Source: Neonectria sp. B-13 (Eukaryota > Ascomycota > Sordariomycetes > Hypocreales > Nectriaceae). From it: a stretch of DNA of 64,000 nucleotides. The translations under genes and the position numbers were made by a program. The DNA is taken from positions 1,289,595 to 1,353,594 of the forward strand of contig NOKP01000008.1 in assembly GCA_002682825.1 (NCBI GenBank). Direction: 5' to 3'. Numbering within the stretch: the first letter of the stretch is position 1; the number at the start of each line of letters is the position of its first letter. The notes beneath the pieces were generated by a model. The model was not told the DNA's origin and did no database searches. It was given only the letters and a program-made list of their open reading frames with translations. Positions 10,301 through 21,083 of this stretch are shown in pieces.

Positions 10301-13300
10301 CTTCCCTTTAGAAATGGATTTTCTGAGAGCATTTTCTGCGGATCTAGATGTTCAGGATGACCAGGGACGAACTGTTCTCCACGAGGCTATTCGAGTCTTT
10401 CACAGGCAGGAACACCGCGATGAAATTCGTCTGGTGGCATATCAGTACCTCGTCAACGCTGGCATTCCAACTTGTGTGGTTGATTTCGAAGGCAACACCT
10501 TAGTCCATGAAATGGCAAAGCAAAGAACCGAGTACCGAGGAACAGCGTACATTTCCATCATGATGGAAGAGTTCGTCCGAGCTGGACTGGACATTGATCA
10601 GCCCAATGTTATTGGGCAAACACCTTTACACCTCGCGTGTCAAGTGCGACTCACGAGCTCGAGAACTTACACATGCGCATTCCTGGATGTGCTCTTGGAA
10701 AATACCAAAGTTGTCGACGGGGAGGATCTAAAAGGCTTCAGCCCCATCCACTACGCTGCTTCGCACGCCGACTATGCCGTGGATATTCTGCTACGCAAAG
10801 GAGCTAATCCTTTTGTCTCGACGAGAGAAGGAATGAATGCTCTCCACATCGCGTCGAGGTGCAGGAAAAGCAACATTCTCGGCCGGGTTCTTCACCATAT
10901 GAAGCGCTTAGATCCATCACGAGCTGCTGAATCGGTGAACCAGAAGGACATCAGCGAGTACACCCCACTGCACTATGCGTGCCGCTCGGGACGGCCAGAG
11001 TCTGTGGCGTTTCTCCTCGAGGCGGGTGCAGAAGCCAAACCCAGCTTCACCGGATCATACAACATTAACCGCGGAGAGCCATGGCTTCCTCCTATTTTCC
11101 AATGCGCCTTTTTCGGCCAGGAACAACTCCTGTGGGGATCTGCGGCATTCGACCGTTCCGATGCGACCACGGCTGGACTGACAATCAACGACACCAGTCG
11201 ACCGAATGATGAGTACGAGGACGATGTCCATCCATCAAGCGTGATCTACAATTCCATCCACCATACTGTTCGATGTGAAGAAATCATTCAAATGCTCTTG
11301 AAAGCCGGAGGTAACCTGTCCGTGGAATCCCAATGGGGCACCAAGGCTATCCTAGAGGCGATGGGCCATGCGGGGAAACATCGAAACGAGTATGTCACGG
11401 ACCTGCTCTTCAGCCTACATGAGAAAGTTCCAGGAGCGGAAATCCCCGATTCTTTGTATCGTCCTATCTTGATGGCCAAGGCTCGCCGGCAGTCCGACAC
11501 GAGAATCCTTCGTGAGACAAACCCTGTCAAAGTTGGAGAAGCAAACTGGGAAGCCGTGAAACATTTTCTTATCGAGCGTCAGTACTCTTTGATCAAGGAG
11601 CTCTACAGGGCGGGGGCAGACTTCACGCAGGCTGGAACCCACCGGAAGCCAGTCCTTCAAGTGTTTGTCGAGTCTGGTCTGGCCGACGTATTGGATGAGT
11701 GTTGCACTCCCGATCAGGTTGAAAAGTTTGACAACCCGGAGTGGGCTCAACCAGATGGCCTCCAGGACCTACTGAGGGATCGCATTGATCCCCTGGTGGT
11801 AGTAGCCTGCCAACGTGCTCTCCCAAACATGGATGTGCTTCGTGTCCTGGTAGAGAAGAAGGGCGCCAGTGTCAATGCCCGTGACTTAACACACAGAGGG
11901 CCAGACGAGCTGGGCGACATGCCACTTCACCGACTCGCAAGACCAATTTCTTGGTGGCACTTTGCCCAAGGAATTCCATATCTGGTGTCGCGAGGGGCAG
12001 ACATGGAGGCTCGCGACAAGGCCGGAGAGACACCCCTCCATTTGGCCTTGCAGCAGGGTGGATCGCAACATTGGGATCGAAGTCGGAATTTAATGGGGAA
12101 AGATGCAGCGAAGGCTTTGGTGTCGCTTGGTGCCGACGTCAATGCGGTCGACGACAGAGGATTAACCTGCCTCGCCAAAGCTGGCGGCGATGTAGACCTT
12201 GTGAAGCTTCTCATCAGGCACGGCGCGAGGGTCAGCGCGACGGCAATTCAGGAAGCTCTTCGCCCGCCCAACTTGGCCGTGTTGGAAATACTCTTATCAG
12301 CCGAAGGGGCCTCGGACATGATTAAGTCGTTCAGTCGAAGCTCGAAGGATCTATCTGAGACGGACCTTTCCTCCAGGGACCTCCAGACCCATCCATTGCT
12401 CATGATATCTCGCAACAGTTATTTTGAGATATCCCCATTCGTCCAAGATCATTCAGTCCGGATGAAGGCCATGAGGGTTCTTCTAGCCGCTGGCATGAGC
12501 CCCTACGACACGAGTGTTGAGCGCGAGAATACTTCACCCGAGCCCCCGTCTCTATTGGGTCTCCCTGGGCTGCCACATCTCCTTGCCCGCAAGCTTTGGA
12601 AAGATGATCAAATCAACACTGAGCAATCGGCGAAGCCATACCAGTCCCGTATCGCGGAGTTTACAGTCTTTCATGAGGCGTTGAGCAAACAGCACCACTA
12701 CGAACCATTTCTGGACTTTCCAGGTCTTGATTTAGAATACCGGGACTCTTTTGGAAGGACACCTTTTCTTGCAGCTTGCAAAAGAAGATATACAGGTCCA
12801 GCCGAAACCGAAGATCAGCAGAAGATTCCCTATCTCAGGCCATTACTTGAGCGAGGAGTCGATCTAGTTGCCGTGGACAGCTGCGGCAGAAATGCGCTAC
12901 ACCACTTGTTGGGAAGTATGATGGCAGATCAGGACAAACTCTCCTTGCTCAACGATCTTGAGAGCGTCATTCCCAGCCTTATCAACGAGGCTGATGGCTT
13001 TGGATACTACCCCTTGCATTATAGCGTCTGGGCTTTGATCTCTGCTCAGTGTATAATGCGCGGAGATACGGAATCCGCGTGGATGGACCATCTTCTCTGT
13101 CATGGGGCGGACGTAGCCGTGGTAGACGGCTGTGGAAACAACTTGCTGCACTATATTGCCTGTGGGATTGCGGGAGGTCTGTCAGAGTTTCTTGCTAAGT
13201 ATACGCAGGCACTATTTAGACGTATCGTGGGATTGGGTGTTGATGTGAATACCCGGAACAAGGCAGGGCAGACACCGGTACACTTCCTCTTCCCCGAGTC

Positions 13301-13583
13301 TGCACGCAAGCGTCGATTGAGTGGCATGGCCTCGTACAATTTGGAGACTGCGATGGCACTACTAGACGAACTGGGGGTGGACTGGCAGGCGAGGGATGAC
13401 GAGGGGAGGACGGCGTTGCATTTTATGGCGAGCGGTCATGGCATCCTCTTCAAACAAATCATGGCCAGAGTTGATCCGCTGATTGAGGATGTTGAGGGGA
13501 GGACGAGTCTGGATTTGGCAGCGGTCTATGGCAATAAGGAAGTTCTGGCCATGTTTGAGCGAGAGGTTTCCAAGGCAGGGTAA
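7347..13583 (+). CDS. NACHT domain-ankyrin repeat protein (fungal NLR-like, 2078 aa)
   Basis: This is a single uninterrupted exon. The open frame extends to 7230 but has no ATG before 7347, so MSQRQSPSPSD is taken as the start. A short N-terminal region (1-60) shows no known effector domain. A NACHT ATPase follows, with Walker A GIPGSGKS at about 95-102, Walker B LVYCVVDALDEM at about 187-198 and a sensor-type VLMTSRP shortly after. From about residue 555 to the C terminus run roughly 26 ankyrin-type repeats (RTPLWWASHRG, ETPLHCLAGR, QTPLHLACQVR, YTPLHYACRSG and others), some with long insertions. Known relatives are STAND proteins that sense ligands through the repeats and act in heterokaryon incompatibility or defence; that role is inferred here. 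The intact 6.2-kb frame argues for selection. Ankyrin repeats in these genes often vary by recombination, but here they are diverged rather than near-identical. Confidence 0.9.
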   Translation: MSQRQSPSPSDDGDIVVIGRDDVSNYNDNNILPKSSEIIAKIRGWLNPTEYNLDNGEYHRHLASHLAGTGTWLPSLQKYQQWHDSPDHGLLWIKGIPGSGKSVFAATLAQKLAGEGVPVLFFFFRQIIHANHQPINLVRDWLDQILVYSPPLQEILKEYVENRRALESVSMDDLWQHLRTALAQLPLVYCVVDALDEMDQGNDEFLLSLAELGHWRPSRVKVLMTSRPVASVEAPMRRSDYLDIRMEETLVDIDISTYVRHALEHTSLSESDQDLIRKAVPGRANGLFLYAKLAMNSFLGPNANVASILHKLPLDLNEMYSGILEEHARRSGIPKTTQLQILQWVTHAVRPLRLLELADLIKVTSDKGGLSLKANKSLVRAACGPLLEILPNETISVVHHSLTEFLVGASRQQKSTGFPVLEFESTHCQLAIACLRYLLLGRLQKLDSSNRITPSIRQHGAAKRMAVKFPFSAYAAETWYQHATKCDWSGICGEQLSQQVEIFLADGPVREHWLETWWEAGAPYRNQDYSAVSNLHITAFCGLSDYLSKLLENSENADVDILDGHNRTPLWWASHRGFAQTVRVLLKAGATANLTDRDGTEPLYEAAVRGNSDVVEVLLEAGVDPLARQGSGQTPLGCACRNGHLTCVEALLPYVTLDTKHLTLHQAVLWNRARIARRLLEEPDVDPNRVLVQNGDTPILISALRRDIDSMEALVEAGSDASIQCTDLIRSSRTPEPHEIVTPLTTALSAFCSPIPKLIGCTRATLDPVQLQHGFSLLIRAGADVNARTSQGFTALHLTKSPTLLKLLLDAGAEPNAENKQGETALHLYPSRSDKSGACLKLLMEKGADMNKRAHATGKTPLHIAVNQNQRLALKMLEYKPDCCAVDHDGNGPLHAAVACPGIGSVQVILPALLEAGADPNLRNRRGETPLHCLAGRFHTYRKYERSVYEDALRILVSYGAEVNARDSHGRTPLFTAIGRLSETAFPLEMDFLRAFSADLDVQDDQGRTVLHEAIRVFHRQEHRDEIRLVAYQYLVNAGIPTCVVDFEGNTLVHEMAKQRTEYRGTAYISIMMEEFVRAGLDIDQPNVIGQTPLHLACQVRLTSSRTYTCAFLDVLLENTKVVDGEDLKGFSPIHYAASHADYAVDILLRKGANPFVSTREGMNALHIASRCRKSNILGRVLHHMKRLDPSRAAESVNQKDISEYTPLHYACRSGRPESVAFLLEAGAEAKPSFTGSYNINRGEPWLPPIFQCAFFGQEQLLWGSAAFDRSDATTAGLTINDTSRPNDEYEDDVHPSSVIYNSIHHTVRCEEIIQMLLKAGGNLSVESQWGTKAILEAMGHAGKHRNEYVTDLLFSLHEKVPGAEIPDSLYRPILMAKARRQSDTRILRETNPVKVGEANWEAVKHFLIERQYSLIKELYRAGADFTQAGTHRKPVLQVFVESGLADVLDECCTPDQVEKFDNPEWAQPDGLQDLLRDRIDPLVVVACQRALPNMDVLRVLVEKKGASVNARDLTHRGPDELGDMPLHRLARPISWWHFAQGIPYLVSRGADMEARDKAGETPLHLALQQGGSQHWDRSRNLMGKDAAKALVSLGADVNAVDDRGLTCLAKAGGDVDLVKLLIRHGARVSATAIQEALRPPNLAVLEILLSAEGASDMIKSFSRSSKDLSETDLSSRDLQTHPLLMISRNSYFEISPFVQDHSVRMKAMRVLLAAGMSPYDTSVERENTSPEPPSLLGLPGLPHLLARKLWKDDQINTEQSAKPYQSRIAEFTVFHEALSKQHHYEPFLDFPGLDLEYRDSFGRTPFLAACKRRYTGPAETEDQQKIPYLRPLLERGVDLVAVDSCGRNALHHLLGSMMADQDKLSLLNDLESVIPSLINEADGFGYYPLHYSVWALISAQCIMRGDTESAWMDHLLCHGADVAVVDGCGNNLLHYIACGIAGGLSEFLAKYTQALFRRIVGLGVDVNTRNKAGQTPVHFLFPESARKRRLSGMASYNLETAMALLDELGVDWQARDDEGRTALHFMASGHGILFKQIMARVDPLIEDVEGRTSLDLAAVYGNKEVLAMFEREVSKAG

Positions 13584-14901
13584 GACTCGTTCTGAGACTA
13601 CTGGTCTACATATAATGCGTAGTAGATGGTATATGTACAGATGGATGCTGACGTGATGGGCTGGGATTCCCGGCAATGTTGGAGAGCTTCTGTTGGTCAA
13701 TTGCGGGAGCTGCAGGGGCGGAATCTGCGATGATCTGAGATTGGCGGGGCAAAGTGGGTTACATTTCGCAGCGGGACAGGAAAGTGGCTGATTTTGAGTG
13801 AATAAATTGATGACCTACAAACACAGATATCAGGAATGAATGACAACAGTTTGGAATAAACCATGTCGTCGGATTAAGTCATGTCTCTCACAGTGGAGGC
13901 CAAGTGGAGAGGCAATTGTCGTTATCGGGAGAGAACCCGAGAAATCACCAATTTTGGTCGTAAATACTTGGTACAGTCCCGCGTGTCTGCGGCAACCAAC
14001 CAAGCCGGAGCAACAAAACCGAGCCAGCCAACCAGAGACGCACGTTGGCCACTGGTTGGTGGGAGGTGGACCCGTGCCGAGGAAGTAGCCGGATAACAGG
14101 TTTTGGCTCAAAGTCGGATTTTTCCTTTCTTTTCTTGGCTCCAAATCGATCAGGACTTGTTAGTTAATTAACTTGGGTCAGCGGCTTTACAATGGACGCA
14201 ACTAGTCAGCAAACACACATCGCAGTAGTGTCGTGGTGACGGCGGAAGGGAAATGGAGAGCGAGCTGAGGGGCGATTAGGACGGGCATGCGTCGGATACT
14301 TATGGTGGGGGAGATACCGGGAGCTAGAGAAGGGAAGGATGGAAGTGGACGAGGCGTTATCGACAAGCCATGATAACGACGAGACCATCAACACCAACGG
14401 CGCATTTAGGAGTCCGCAGCCTCGCCAACAATCCGGTGCTGTCATCCACCTTCTCGGCCAGTGAGAAGCCGCGCAAAAGGAAAAAGCAAAAGAAAGGCGG
14501 TCTCGGTGCCAATCCCGCCGGCCCAGACACAGAGATGCCGCTCTGTAACAACCCCGGTTCCCCGTTGATGCGTTGCTAGTGCAGCGTGTCAACAGCCTGC
14601 CTTGCTTTGATTGTGTGCTCAGTTACGTTTCTCGCCCATATTATTCCCCTTGGCCCGGTCCGTGCGGCGCCCGGCGCCGATTATCCGAGTATTCCCGACC
14701 GCCCAGGAGCCAATATTTTTCCCTGCGCTCGCAAAACCGCCCCGGCCCGAGTAGGAAAAGGGCTCACCTCCAGAAATCGAAAACCCTTTTTTTTTCTTTC
14801 TCTCACACCTCTCCGACCTTCTGTCGCCAACAAGTCCGAATCCCCTCAATTCGAGACCTCCCTCCACTCAGTCCTTTGTTCGATTGCCTTCTTTCTTCAC
14901 A
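13584..14901. other. Intergenic and promoter of the phosphate carrier
   Basis: No gene is seen in 13584-14570. Overlapping ORFs at 13830-14590 show no family features. 14750-14900 is strongly pyrimidine-rich (long T and CT runs), typical of the transcription-start region of highly expressed fungal genes, and runs into the ATG at 14902. Confidence 0.5.
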
Positions 14902-16094
14902 ATGGCTGCCGCTGCTCCCATCGCCGGCGCGACCAAGGTCGATGTCGCCGCCCCCCCGAAGCTCTCGGGCCTCGCCCTCTACTCGCGATTCGCCCTCTCC
15001 GGTGCCATCTGCTGCTCTGTCACCCACGGCGGTCTCACTCCCGTCGATGTGTATGTTTTTTCTTGATCTTTTCTGCCAAGCCGCATCGTCAATTGCCTCC
15101 GTCGCGACTCCGAGTTTCTTCCGGGTTCGGCCCCGGCGGCTCCGCCAGAACAATGCTAACCGCCTCCCTCCGTCTACAGCATCAAGACCCGTATCCAGCT
15201 CGACCCCCAGACCTACAACAAGGGCATGATCCCCGCCTTCCGACAGGTCATCCAGAACGAGGGTGCTGGTGCCCTCCTCACCGGAGCCGGCCCTACCTTC
15301 GCCGGTTACTTCCTCCAGGGTGCTTTCAAGTTCGGAGGATACGAGCTCTTCAAGTCGCAGTGGATCAACTACCTCGGCTACGAGACTGCCTCGCAAAACC
15401 GCACCGCTGTCTACCTCGCCTCGTCTGCCACCGCCGAGTTCTTCGCCGACATCGCCCTGTGCCCCCTTGAGGCCACCCGTATCCGTCTTGTCTCGGAGCC
15501 CACCTACGCCAATGGCCTCATCGGTGGCTTTAGCAAGATGCTGAAGAACGAGGGTATCGGTGCTTTCTACGCTGGTTTCGGCCCCATCCTGTTCAAGCAG
15601 TGAGTTCCTTTTCCCGCACTTGTATCTCCAAATTTTGTCCTGACACTGCTCGCTAGGATCCCTTACACCATGGCCAAGTTCGTCGTCTTCGAGAAGGTCT
15701 CCGAGACCGCCTTCAAGGTTTTTCCCAAGAAGGACCTGTCCGACGGCATGCAGACCGTTGTCAACCTGGGATCCGGTCTCATGGCCGGTTTCGCTGCCGC
15801 CCTTGTGTCTCAGCCTGCCGACACCATGCTCTCCAAGATCAACAAGACCAAGGGTCTGCCCGGTGAGGGAACCACCTCCCGTCTCATCAAGATTGCCAAG
15901 GAGCTCGGTCTCCGTGGTTCTTACACCGGTATTGGTGCCCGTCTATTCATGGTGGGAACTCTCACTGCCGGACAGTTCGCCATCTACGGTAAGTTTACAT
16001 CCATTCAACACCACGCAATGCTCCAAACTAACAGGAAAAAGGCGATCTTAAAAAGGCCTTCGGTGCGGTAGGCGGAGTGGAAATCTCTGCTTGA
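14902..16094 (+). CDS. mir1: Mitochondrial phosphate carrier (317 aa, four exons)
   Basis: Exons are 14902-15050, 15180-15599, 15657-15988 and 16042-16094, with introns of 129, 57 and 53 nt. The product imports inorganic phosphate with protons into the mitochondrial matrix for ATP synthesis. The three mitochondrial-carrier repeats show the Px[DE]xx[KR]-type signature: [20 protein letters not shown] and [10 protein letters not shown]. Family-specific stretches include [37 protein letters not shown] and the C terminus [18 protein letters not shown]. The last exon uses acceptor AAAAAG at 16040-16041; an upstream CAG at 16033-16034 would give an early stop. The start context CACAATGGCT is ideal, and the length matches yeast Mir1 (about 311 aa). 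Confidence 0.95.
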
Positions 16095-18739
16095 ACGAGG
16101 TTTTGATCGTTGGAATGGTGGCGTTTGTGTAAGAATATCAAGATAGACCGGTAGATGAGGGCGAACTCCAGACAGGACGAGATATCCCAAATCGAGACAT
16201 AAGGTTTGACTTCCGGGACGGCCCCACCTGCCCCATTTTATTTCAATTGAGCCAATCACGAGTCTTGCCCATTGCACGGACCAGTTCTTACGTCTGACCG
16301 TGTTGACCACCATTTCCGATGAGCCAGCTGTACATGTTGGGACTGTCAAAACTGGAGCAAGATCAAAGCGGACGGAGGCACGGAGACTTTTCTGTGCCTT
16401 CGCCAGTGAATAGTTTACCTGCTCCTAACTAAAAAATGATCAATTTCTGCCTTGGTACTCCGTAGCGACCAACACGAAGTTTGTAAGAGGCGAAAACACC
16501 AATTGCCAAGAGGTCAGGATGACGTCGAGGGAGATGCTCAGACATCTCCCATCAATCCACGAATTGCACTGCAAGCTGGACTGCACGGACATACATATAT
16601 CTACTCGGAGTGGGGAGCTGACGTAGATGCAGCGGATTCCGCGGGGTAGAAGAGGACTTCGTATTGCGACTGGGCCACCGAGGCGAGGCTGCCATGTTCG
16701 TGGAGAGATAGGCTGAGGAGGTCATTGAATAGGAGCTTCAAGTTCAGCAATAATGGCCTATGGCCTGCGATGAGACTGTATTTTGGTTACTCACCTTTGG
16801 GATTGATACCTCAAGAACCAAGACCTCGAGCACTAGGACCTCACGGACTGAACCTTCTGAGGCTAAAGCCCCTAGTGAATAGAGGTGAACCCCCGGTCTT
16901 TATGCTATCTTGCTGGGACTCTTGGAAGCTATGGAAACGGGGTATCCAAGTTGGCCAGACCGGGGTATGTGTTTGCTGCCATCCTCGTGTCCCCTCACTT
17001 CCAGAATTGCTGTCAAGAGTCTTCAATCTCCCCACTATTAACCCGGATCATCCCTCCTTGCTCCAACAAACCCTACAAGCGTGAAATCCAAGGCAGTTGG
17101 CATTGCCGGCCAGGAACAAAGAAGGGGCCGTGGTGGGGCCGCACGCGGCCCCACAGCCGACATCTTCCCTCAACATCATCACGTGGATACACACACATCT
17201 TGCCTGTGTACTGTATTCTGAGGTAAAAAATCTGGAACTGTTTTATACCGTGGTCAGAATACTCACATCTGCGGACTCATTGGTCCTCTGCATCTGAGCA
17301 GATCTGGGAAGTAGATACACACACCCAATGTCACTAGGTTCAGTGCTGATAAAGGTGACAGGTGCTTCCCCGCAGTGAAACCTTCAAGTTACTAGTCGTT
17401 CCCCTCCATGTCGCCAAAGATCTTAGCGACCGCTATAGTTAGGTTCTTGAGTAGCTTGCAGTGTGGACTCAGTAGTCACCAAGTTACCATAGAGCATCGT
17501 TCACCCCCGGAAGGATACAGGCAGCGACGTAACTCACTACGACTCCAGGGGACTTGAGAATGACCTGCCGCGGGCACACAACAGCTTGGCCTGATCCAGT
17601 GCGCGCGGGTTGACTACGAAGCTCACGTCAGCTGCCAGATCCTTCCAGTAGTGTTGTGAGGCGATCGATTATATTCCGTATCTTTACTTTGCTTGTATCG
17701 TCATAATCTTTTGTGTGTCCTCGCGCTTACATTAGCTTTATCAACGCGAAAAGAAGCAGCTAATCACATCCTACATTACCAATGTAGCCATACGCAAGAG
17801 ATAACCTAATATAGGATGAGGAACACAAATTTCTTGCACAATTCTACGACAATAAACATGTGGTGGAAAGCTAAATTTACTATTGTCATAAGAATTAGGG
17901 TTGGGTGGCTATCCCGGCCTTTAACCAACATTTAGAAATAGTGAGGCACTGTACAGAAATTCCTTCCATTTTACTACCTTGGCTGCCGTGAATGTTAAGG
18001 ATAAGGGCGTGTGGGTATGTTAGGTCATCCATCCACATGAACTGCCCCTGCATCGCACTTTCGGAGGTCGCAGAGTGACTATATCCGGCATTTGAGCCAA
18101 CCATGTGAGCTACGGGCCCGATAGGAACAGATCGTGATGCCTTGAGCATGGGGTAGAGGCCCATTAAAGCAAGGCGCATCCGAGTTTTGGATATAAGTAA
18201 ATGGAAGTTAACGGTTGTCCTTGTCTAGGTTTTTGACCTGCTGTCTCGATTTCTAGGCCCATCTTAAACCTCAATCGCATATGTTCCTCCTCTCTTCGAT
18301 GAGTCTAATGCATCCTACCTGGCAAGTATGAAGAAGGAAGATTGCGACAAAGATTCTTCGTAGGGGGGTGTACCTGTTACTTTTACGTCTTTTATATGGA
18401 GGTATTATTAGAGTATGTTGGGAAAAGAACGAATGGAGCGAAAATGCACTAAGTTATGGTCTCCTAACAGCAACGCTTGGTTAAGACTTGTTGACGGCCT
18501 GGAAAAGTTCTCGAGATCCGTGCTACCATGCGCTGTGTAAATGGGTAGTCATAATTTGACCATTAATGCCCCCAGCTGACTAGAACTCGCTCTCTCTTTA
18601 CGGAAATACTTCAGTGACAGAAAATTTCATCATAGGGAACTCTCCATTGAGGAGTGTATGCCGCTTCAGTAATTCCATAGAGATAATTGAAGTCGCCTAT
18701 TATTATTCTCATCAGTCCAAGCGGCTATATCAGTTCACT
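16095..18739. other. Gene-poor stretch
   Basis: No gene is recognised. 16100-17300 is of ordinary composition with short overlapping ORFs. 17640-18730 is AT-rich and ORF-poor, as in decayed or repeat-induced-mutated DNA. The only clear structure is the hairpin at 17133-17154. Confidence 0.5.
17133..17154. repeat. GC-rich 9-bp hairpin
   Basis: GTGGGGCCG (17133-17141) and CGGCCCCAC (17146-17154) are exact inverted repeats around a CACG loop. There is no T run after it and no adjacent gene end, so no function is assigned. Confidence 0.7.
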
Positions 18740-20173
18740 TCATAGTTTGGCCTTCGCCGTGCCTTTGCCCGCATCAAGCGATCTCCTGAGCCTCGTAATC
18801 CTCTCATCTGTCACCAGCATCGACTTAGGATAATATTCACCCAAAGGCTCCCCGAGAATAAGCATGGCTGCCATCTGACCTGTCCTGAAGGCCTTGACCA
18901 TCCCGATGCCGTGATAACCGCCACACACCCACTGGTGACTGCGGCCGGGGAACGGCAGTCGTCCCACGAACGGCATTGCGTCTTGGGTAAAGCCTAGGAT
19001 TCCGGACCAGGCGTGCTCAATATACGCCGATGAACCTCGACTCGGGCACTTGAAGGCTTCGTCGGGGAAGCCTCGCAGGTGCGCCATGGGCTGCAGGTCG
19101 GTCTGGCTGTCATCGCCGGTTGCTTTGCGGCCGGTATTGGCTCGCCCGACGACAACATCTCCCTGCGCACGCTGGATGAGGTAGTCGTAGTCTTTATCCG
19201 CATAACGCAACCAGAACGAGAAGTTCTTGTCGATGCCCATTGGTGACATTCCTGTTCCGCTTTCCATTTCCTTGCCGGGAACCTTTTCGTTTCCTGTGAC
19301 GGGACCGTAATGCACAACATTACCCCTGACAGGAGATATGAAGGGCCGCAGCTCTGGCAGTAGGTGTCCCATCCAGCCGTTGGTAGCATGTACAACATGG
19401 GTGGCCTTGATGTCGCCACGGCTTGTGCGAACAAGGGCGAAATCTTTATCACCCGAGTCGTGGATTCCCCGAACCGTTGTGTGTGTCTGAACGTTCAACT
19501 TCCCCGCCTCAATCATGCCGCTCAGCAAGCCCGTCACCATTTTGTACGGCCAGACGGAAGCAGCTGGAACAACTATCGCGCCCACACATTGTGGGGATAG
19601 CTTCATAACTCGTTGCAAAGTGTTTTGATTCGTGTGCACTTTGTACTTATCGGCTATGTGTGGAGCATGTGCCTGCATGTCACTCAGAGCAGCAAGAGCT
19701 TTGTCAAATGTTTTCTGATCGTAGTAGGCGTCGACGCCCTCAGTCGGGACCACATCGCAGTCCAGGGAATTCTCACGGATCACATCCGTCATCGTCTTGA
19801 GGTGGCTGTGCTCAAAGTCGGTGATTTTGATGGCCTCTTCGATGCCAAATGTCCGCTTACGGTCCTCCCAGACCGCATATGCCATCGTCTTGATGTGTCC
19901 GCCATTACGGGCGGTCGCGCCGGAACACAATGACCGGCTATCGATGAGGGTGACTTTGAGTTCCGGTTGTTTCGATAAGACGGCTTGTGCTATGCTTGTG
20001 CCCGAAATTCCTGAGCCGATGATGACAATGTCCACGAGGGTGGTGGGCCACGGAGATTGATGGTTGGCAAGCGGGTGCGGCGAGGAGAGCCAAAATGGAG
20101 TCGTGGGGTTCTCAACAGGAACACCAGGATCAACGATTCCGGGCTCGTAAACACCTTCGAGTGAGCCAGACAT
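18740..20173 (-). CDS. FAD-dependent oxidoreductase, DAO family (477 aa)
   Basis: Single exon. An N-terminal Rossmann motif VDIVIIGSGISGTSIA (GxGxxG at about 53-58) binds FAD, and GATARNGGHIK, the region that often carries the flavin contact in this family, follows at about 84-95. The C-terminal FAD contact region is ILGFTQDAMPFVGRLP. The family includes D-amino-acid, sarcosine and gamma-glutamylputrescine oxidases. The long N-terminal extension (about 45 residues, with TTPFWLSSPHPLA) is typical of the fungal gamma-glutamylputrescine-oxidase-like group, but the substrate is not fixed by sequence. There is no signal peptide. The last residues (AKAKL) are not a perfect peroxisomal PTS1; an SKL-like role is possible but doubtful. 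The gene is divergent to the Zn2Cys6 regulator at 21084, sharing about 0.9 kb of promoter. Confidence 0.88.
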   Translation of the reverse strand: MSGSLEGVYEPGIVDPGVPVENPTTPFWLSSPHPLANHQSPWPTTLVDIVIIGSGISGTSIAQAVLSKQPELKVTLIDSRSLCSGATARNGGHIKTMAYAVWEDRKRTFGIEEAIKITDFEHSHLKTMTDVIRENSLDCDVVPTEGVDAYYDQKTFDKALAALSDMQAHAPHIADKYKVHTNQNTLQRVMKLSPQCVGAIVVPAASVWPYKMVTGLLSGMIEAGKLNVQTHTTVRGIHDSGDKDFALVRTSRGDIKATHVVHATNGWMGHLLPELRPFISPVRGNVVHYGPVTGNEKVPGKEMESGTGMSPMGIDKNFSFWLRYADKDYDYLIQRAQGDVVVGRANTGRKATGDDSQTDLQPMAHLRGFPDEAFKCPSRGSSAYIEHAWSGILGFTQDAMPFVGRLPFPGRSHQWVCGGYHGIGMVKAFRTGQMAAMLILGEPLGEYYPKSMLVTDERITRLRRSLDAGKGTAKAKL

Positions 20174-21083
20174 TCTGGAGTGTGGATGGGAGGAGGAAAT
20201 ATCTGAAGAGAAAGAAATATCTGAAGAGCTGGGGAAAATAAGTCTGCAGGTCTACGAAGAGGCTGCAATTTACCAATTCGACTCGAAGCAGGTTGTGAGG
20301 AAACAAGTATTAGCAAGAATTGAATCGGTGAAATCATCTTGAATTTATATTGCTGAACACTCAGATATATCTAACATCTATCACAGGCTCTGGTGGTCTC
20401 ATTCTTCAAGCCTACTTGAGGAAAGCTGGAACTATAAGTGGGCAGCTCACAGTGATGGCGTCGAGTGATCGACTAGCATGGGGTGGTCTCTTTTTGTAAG
20501 CCCGATTCAGGCAAGTGCTTGCGATACATGCATCTTATTGAATTCGAAGCCGGTAGCGGAAATGCTTGTGCGGAGCTATCCTGAGATCGCTGCACAGCGA
20601 AACTCATGCCAAGGCCCTAGCGGGAATACCGTTTAAGTTTCACGATCAATCTGGTTAGGTCCGCATACTACACAAATCTCTCTGATCACCAAGAATATGG
20701 GGGGAACAAGACCTACGCCGACCAATATCGATAATTCCATCTCTCAATTGTCACGCCGAAAATCGGATGAAGGGTAAGTCTTGACCCTCTTCGTAGCTCT
20801 AAGCTCCAATCGCCGAGGGCCTAGGTTGGTTTAGTACTCGGGTACTTCTGTGGCTGCTAGTAGGCGACCTCGGTGGTCTCATTCAACCTTTCTCTTTGGG
20901 AATAGCCTCCCCCAGAACATGACTAGCAGCGTGCATGAGATTCGCGACTTTTGAGTCGTGACCTAAATACGTCCCCACTGGGTCTCTTTCGAGTTTCCAT
21001 TTCCCCTCTTCACATGAGAAACCCACAGACTATTCATCAAGGAACCCGTTTCCGATTCCTGAGTGTTTGTGGAGCATGTCAGG
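20174..21083. promoter_or_regulatory. Divergent promoter between oxidase and Zn2Cys6 regulator
   Basis: This 910-bp stretch separates two divergently transcribed genes. No ORF with family features is present. I did not find a clear CGG-N-CCG palindrome by eye. Shared control is inferred from arrangement only. Confidence 0.4.
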
